Assembly (NCBI GenBank): GCA_026182355.1
Contig: JAPFBL010000169.1
Span: 682,001-746,000, forward strand
Length of the DNA: 64,000 bases
From: Hermatobates lingyangjiaoensis
Taxonomy: Eukaryota > Arthropoda > Insecta > Hemiptera > Hermatobatidae
Direction of reading: 5' to 3'
The notes beneath the pieces were generated by a model. It was given only the letters and a program-made list of their open reading frames with translations, searched no databases and was not told where the DNA came from. Of this stretch, positions 63,655-64,000 are shown in pieces. Positions within the stretch are counted from its first letter, which is position 1; each line of letters opens with the position of its first letter. A program made the translations under genes and the position numbers.

Positions 63655-63860
63655 TAGAAATAAGGATTTCAAAAGATATGTCGCTCTTTTACCTGAGGAT
63701 TAAGGGGTCAGCCCCGGTCGAAAGTAAAAGAGAGTTTTCGGTCAAAATAAAGGGAATAAAAAGATAAGCTGCTCTTTCACGTATGTCCTATGGATTAAGA
63801 GGTCAGCCTTGATCGGAAGTAAATGAGTATTCGGTCGAGATAAGAAGAATAAAATGATCG
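63655..63860. repeat. Imperfect tandem duplication with ribozyme-like hairpin
   Basis: Two related units (GCTCTTTTAC / GCTCTTTCAC; GGATTAAGGGGTCAGCC / GGATTAAGAGGTCAGCC). The first holds the hairpin described at 63684-63732. The final bases to 64000 show nothing more. Confidence 0.6.
63684..63732 (+). ncRNA. Hammerhead-like fold lacking stem III
   Basis: CTCTTTTAC, CTGAGGA (63693-63699), T, GGGG-TCAG-CCCC within the next arm, GAAA (63720-63723), then GTAAAAGAG, a perfect 9-bp complement of CTCTTTTAC. Both core boxes face each other, but there is no stem III and no NUH cleavage triplet. Confidence 0.4.
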
Positions 63861-64000
63861 TTACCTGTATAAATAGTAGACCGCAATCTCAATTCTGTAA
63901 AGATAGATTGTGGCTGTAGATTGCATGACAGCTAGACTCTAGCTGTCTAGCAGCTAGAGAAACATTTGAAACCTCAGACGGTAACTAACATAAGATTTAT

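Overview
The window is eukaryotic, animal-type intergenic and intronic DNA. It is very AT-rich, has no bacterial-style gene packing, and carries spliced coding exons, long (TA)n tracts, tRNA-derived SINEs and several transposon classes (Penelope-like elements, Helitrons, hAT and other cut-and-paste elements). A SINE tail ends in three CCTAA units, which would suit an arthropod. An arthropod, perhaps a chelicerate, is my guess, but the sequence does not settle it.

The only host gene I can support is a collagen chain on the minus strand. Three Gly-X-Y exons (59984-60079, 25128-25234, 2469-2591) have canonical splice sites and matching codon phases in that order. Most of the window is therefore two introns of about 34.7 kb and 22.5 kb. 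The triple helix is interrupted, as in non-fibrillar collagens.

The introns are dominated by Penelope-like elements (PLEs). Coding relics lie at 16.2-17.2 kb (PLE-A, RT plus GIY-YIG, minus), 38.2-38.5 kb (PLE-A, broken), 47.0-47.5 kb (PLE-B, GIY-YIG) and 48.7-50.3 kb (PLE-C, RT plus GIY-YIG, best preserved), with N-terminal fragments at 1.4, 33.8, 36.4 and 50.6 kb. Around them are about twenty short units, most of them inverted repeats (palindromes) of two PLE 3' ends and most bounded by (TA)n. Almost every arm carries a hammerhead-ribozyme-like core: CTGANGA, a complementary stem II, GAAA, then a tiny self-complementary stem III (AGATCT, AGCT, ACGT, AATT, ATAT, ACGCGT) and flanks that pair as stem I. 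Stem I differs between families but stays complementary in the best ones (GACT/AGTC, TAC/GTA, GCC/GGC, TCTC/GAGA), which is covariation evidence.

Other mobile DNA includes two Helitron helicase relics (17.3-17.8 kb and 44.6-46.0 kb) plus a short non-autonomous Helitron with hairpin and CTAG end at 46.70 kb. There are two hAT-type MITEs with 8-bp target duplications (17.8 and 33.3 kb), a Tigger-like MITE (0.8 kb), a MITE pair with long inverted termini (22.7 and 37.8 kb), a fragmented DNA-transposon family (8.5, 19.1-21.5, 23.3-24.6, 38.6-40.7, 41.6 and 63.1 kb), a second one at 56.1 and 58.2 kb, and tRNA-derived SINEs (3.1, 7.0, 9.2, 31.3, 34.6, 58.6 kb). Tandem arrays include a 124-bp satellite (12.2-12.9 kb), a 74-bp array built from the PLE-A hammerhead (32.2-32.6 kb), 54-bp and 149-bp arrays (54.2-55.9 kb), a 170-bp array with a CCTAGGGG hairpin (30.6-31.0 kb), a 10-bp-type minisatellite (5.7-6.0 kb), and 93-bp and 132-bp duplications (61.4-62.1 kb).

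All calls are by eye. Boundaries of repeats are approximate unless terminal repeats or duplications are named.
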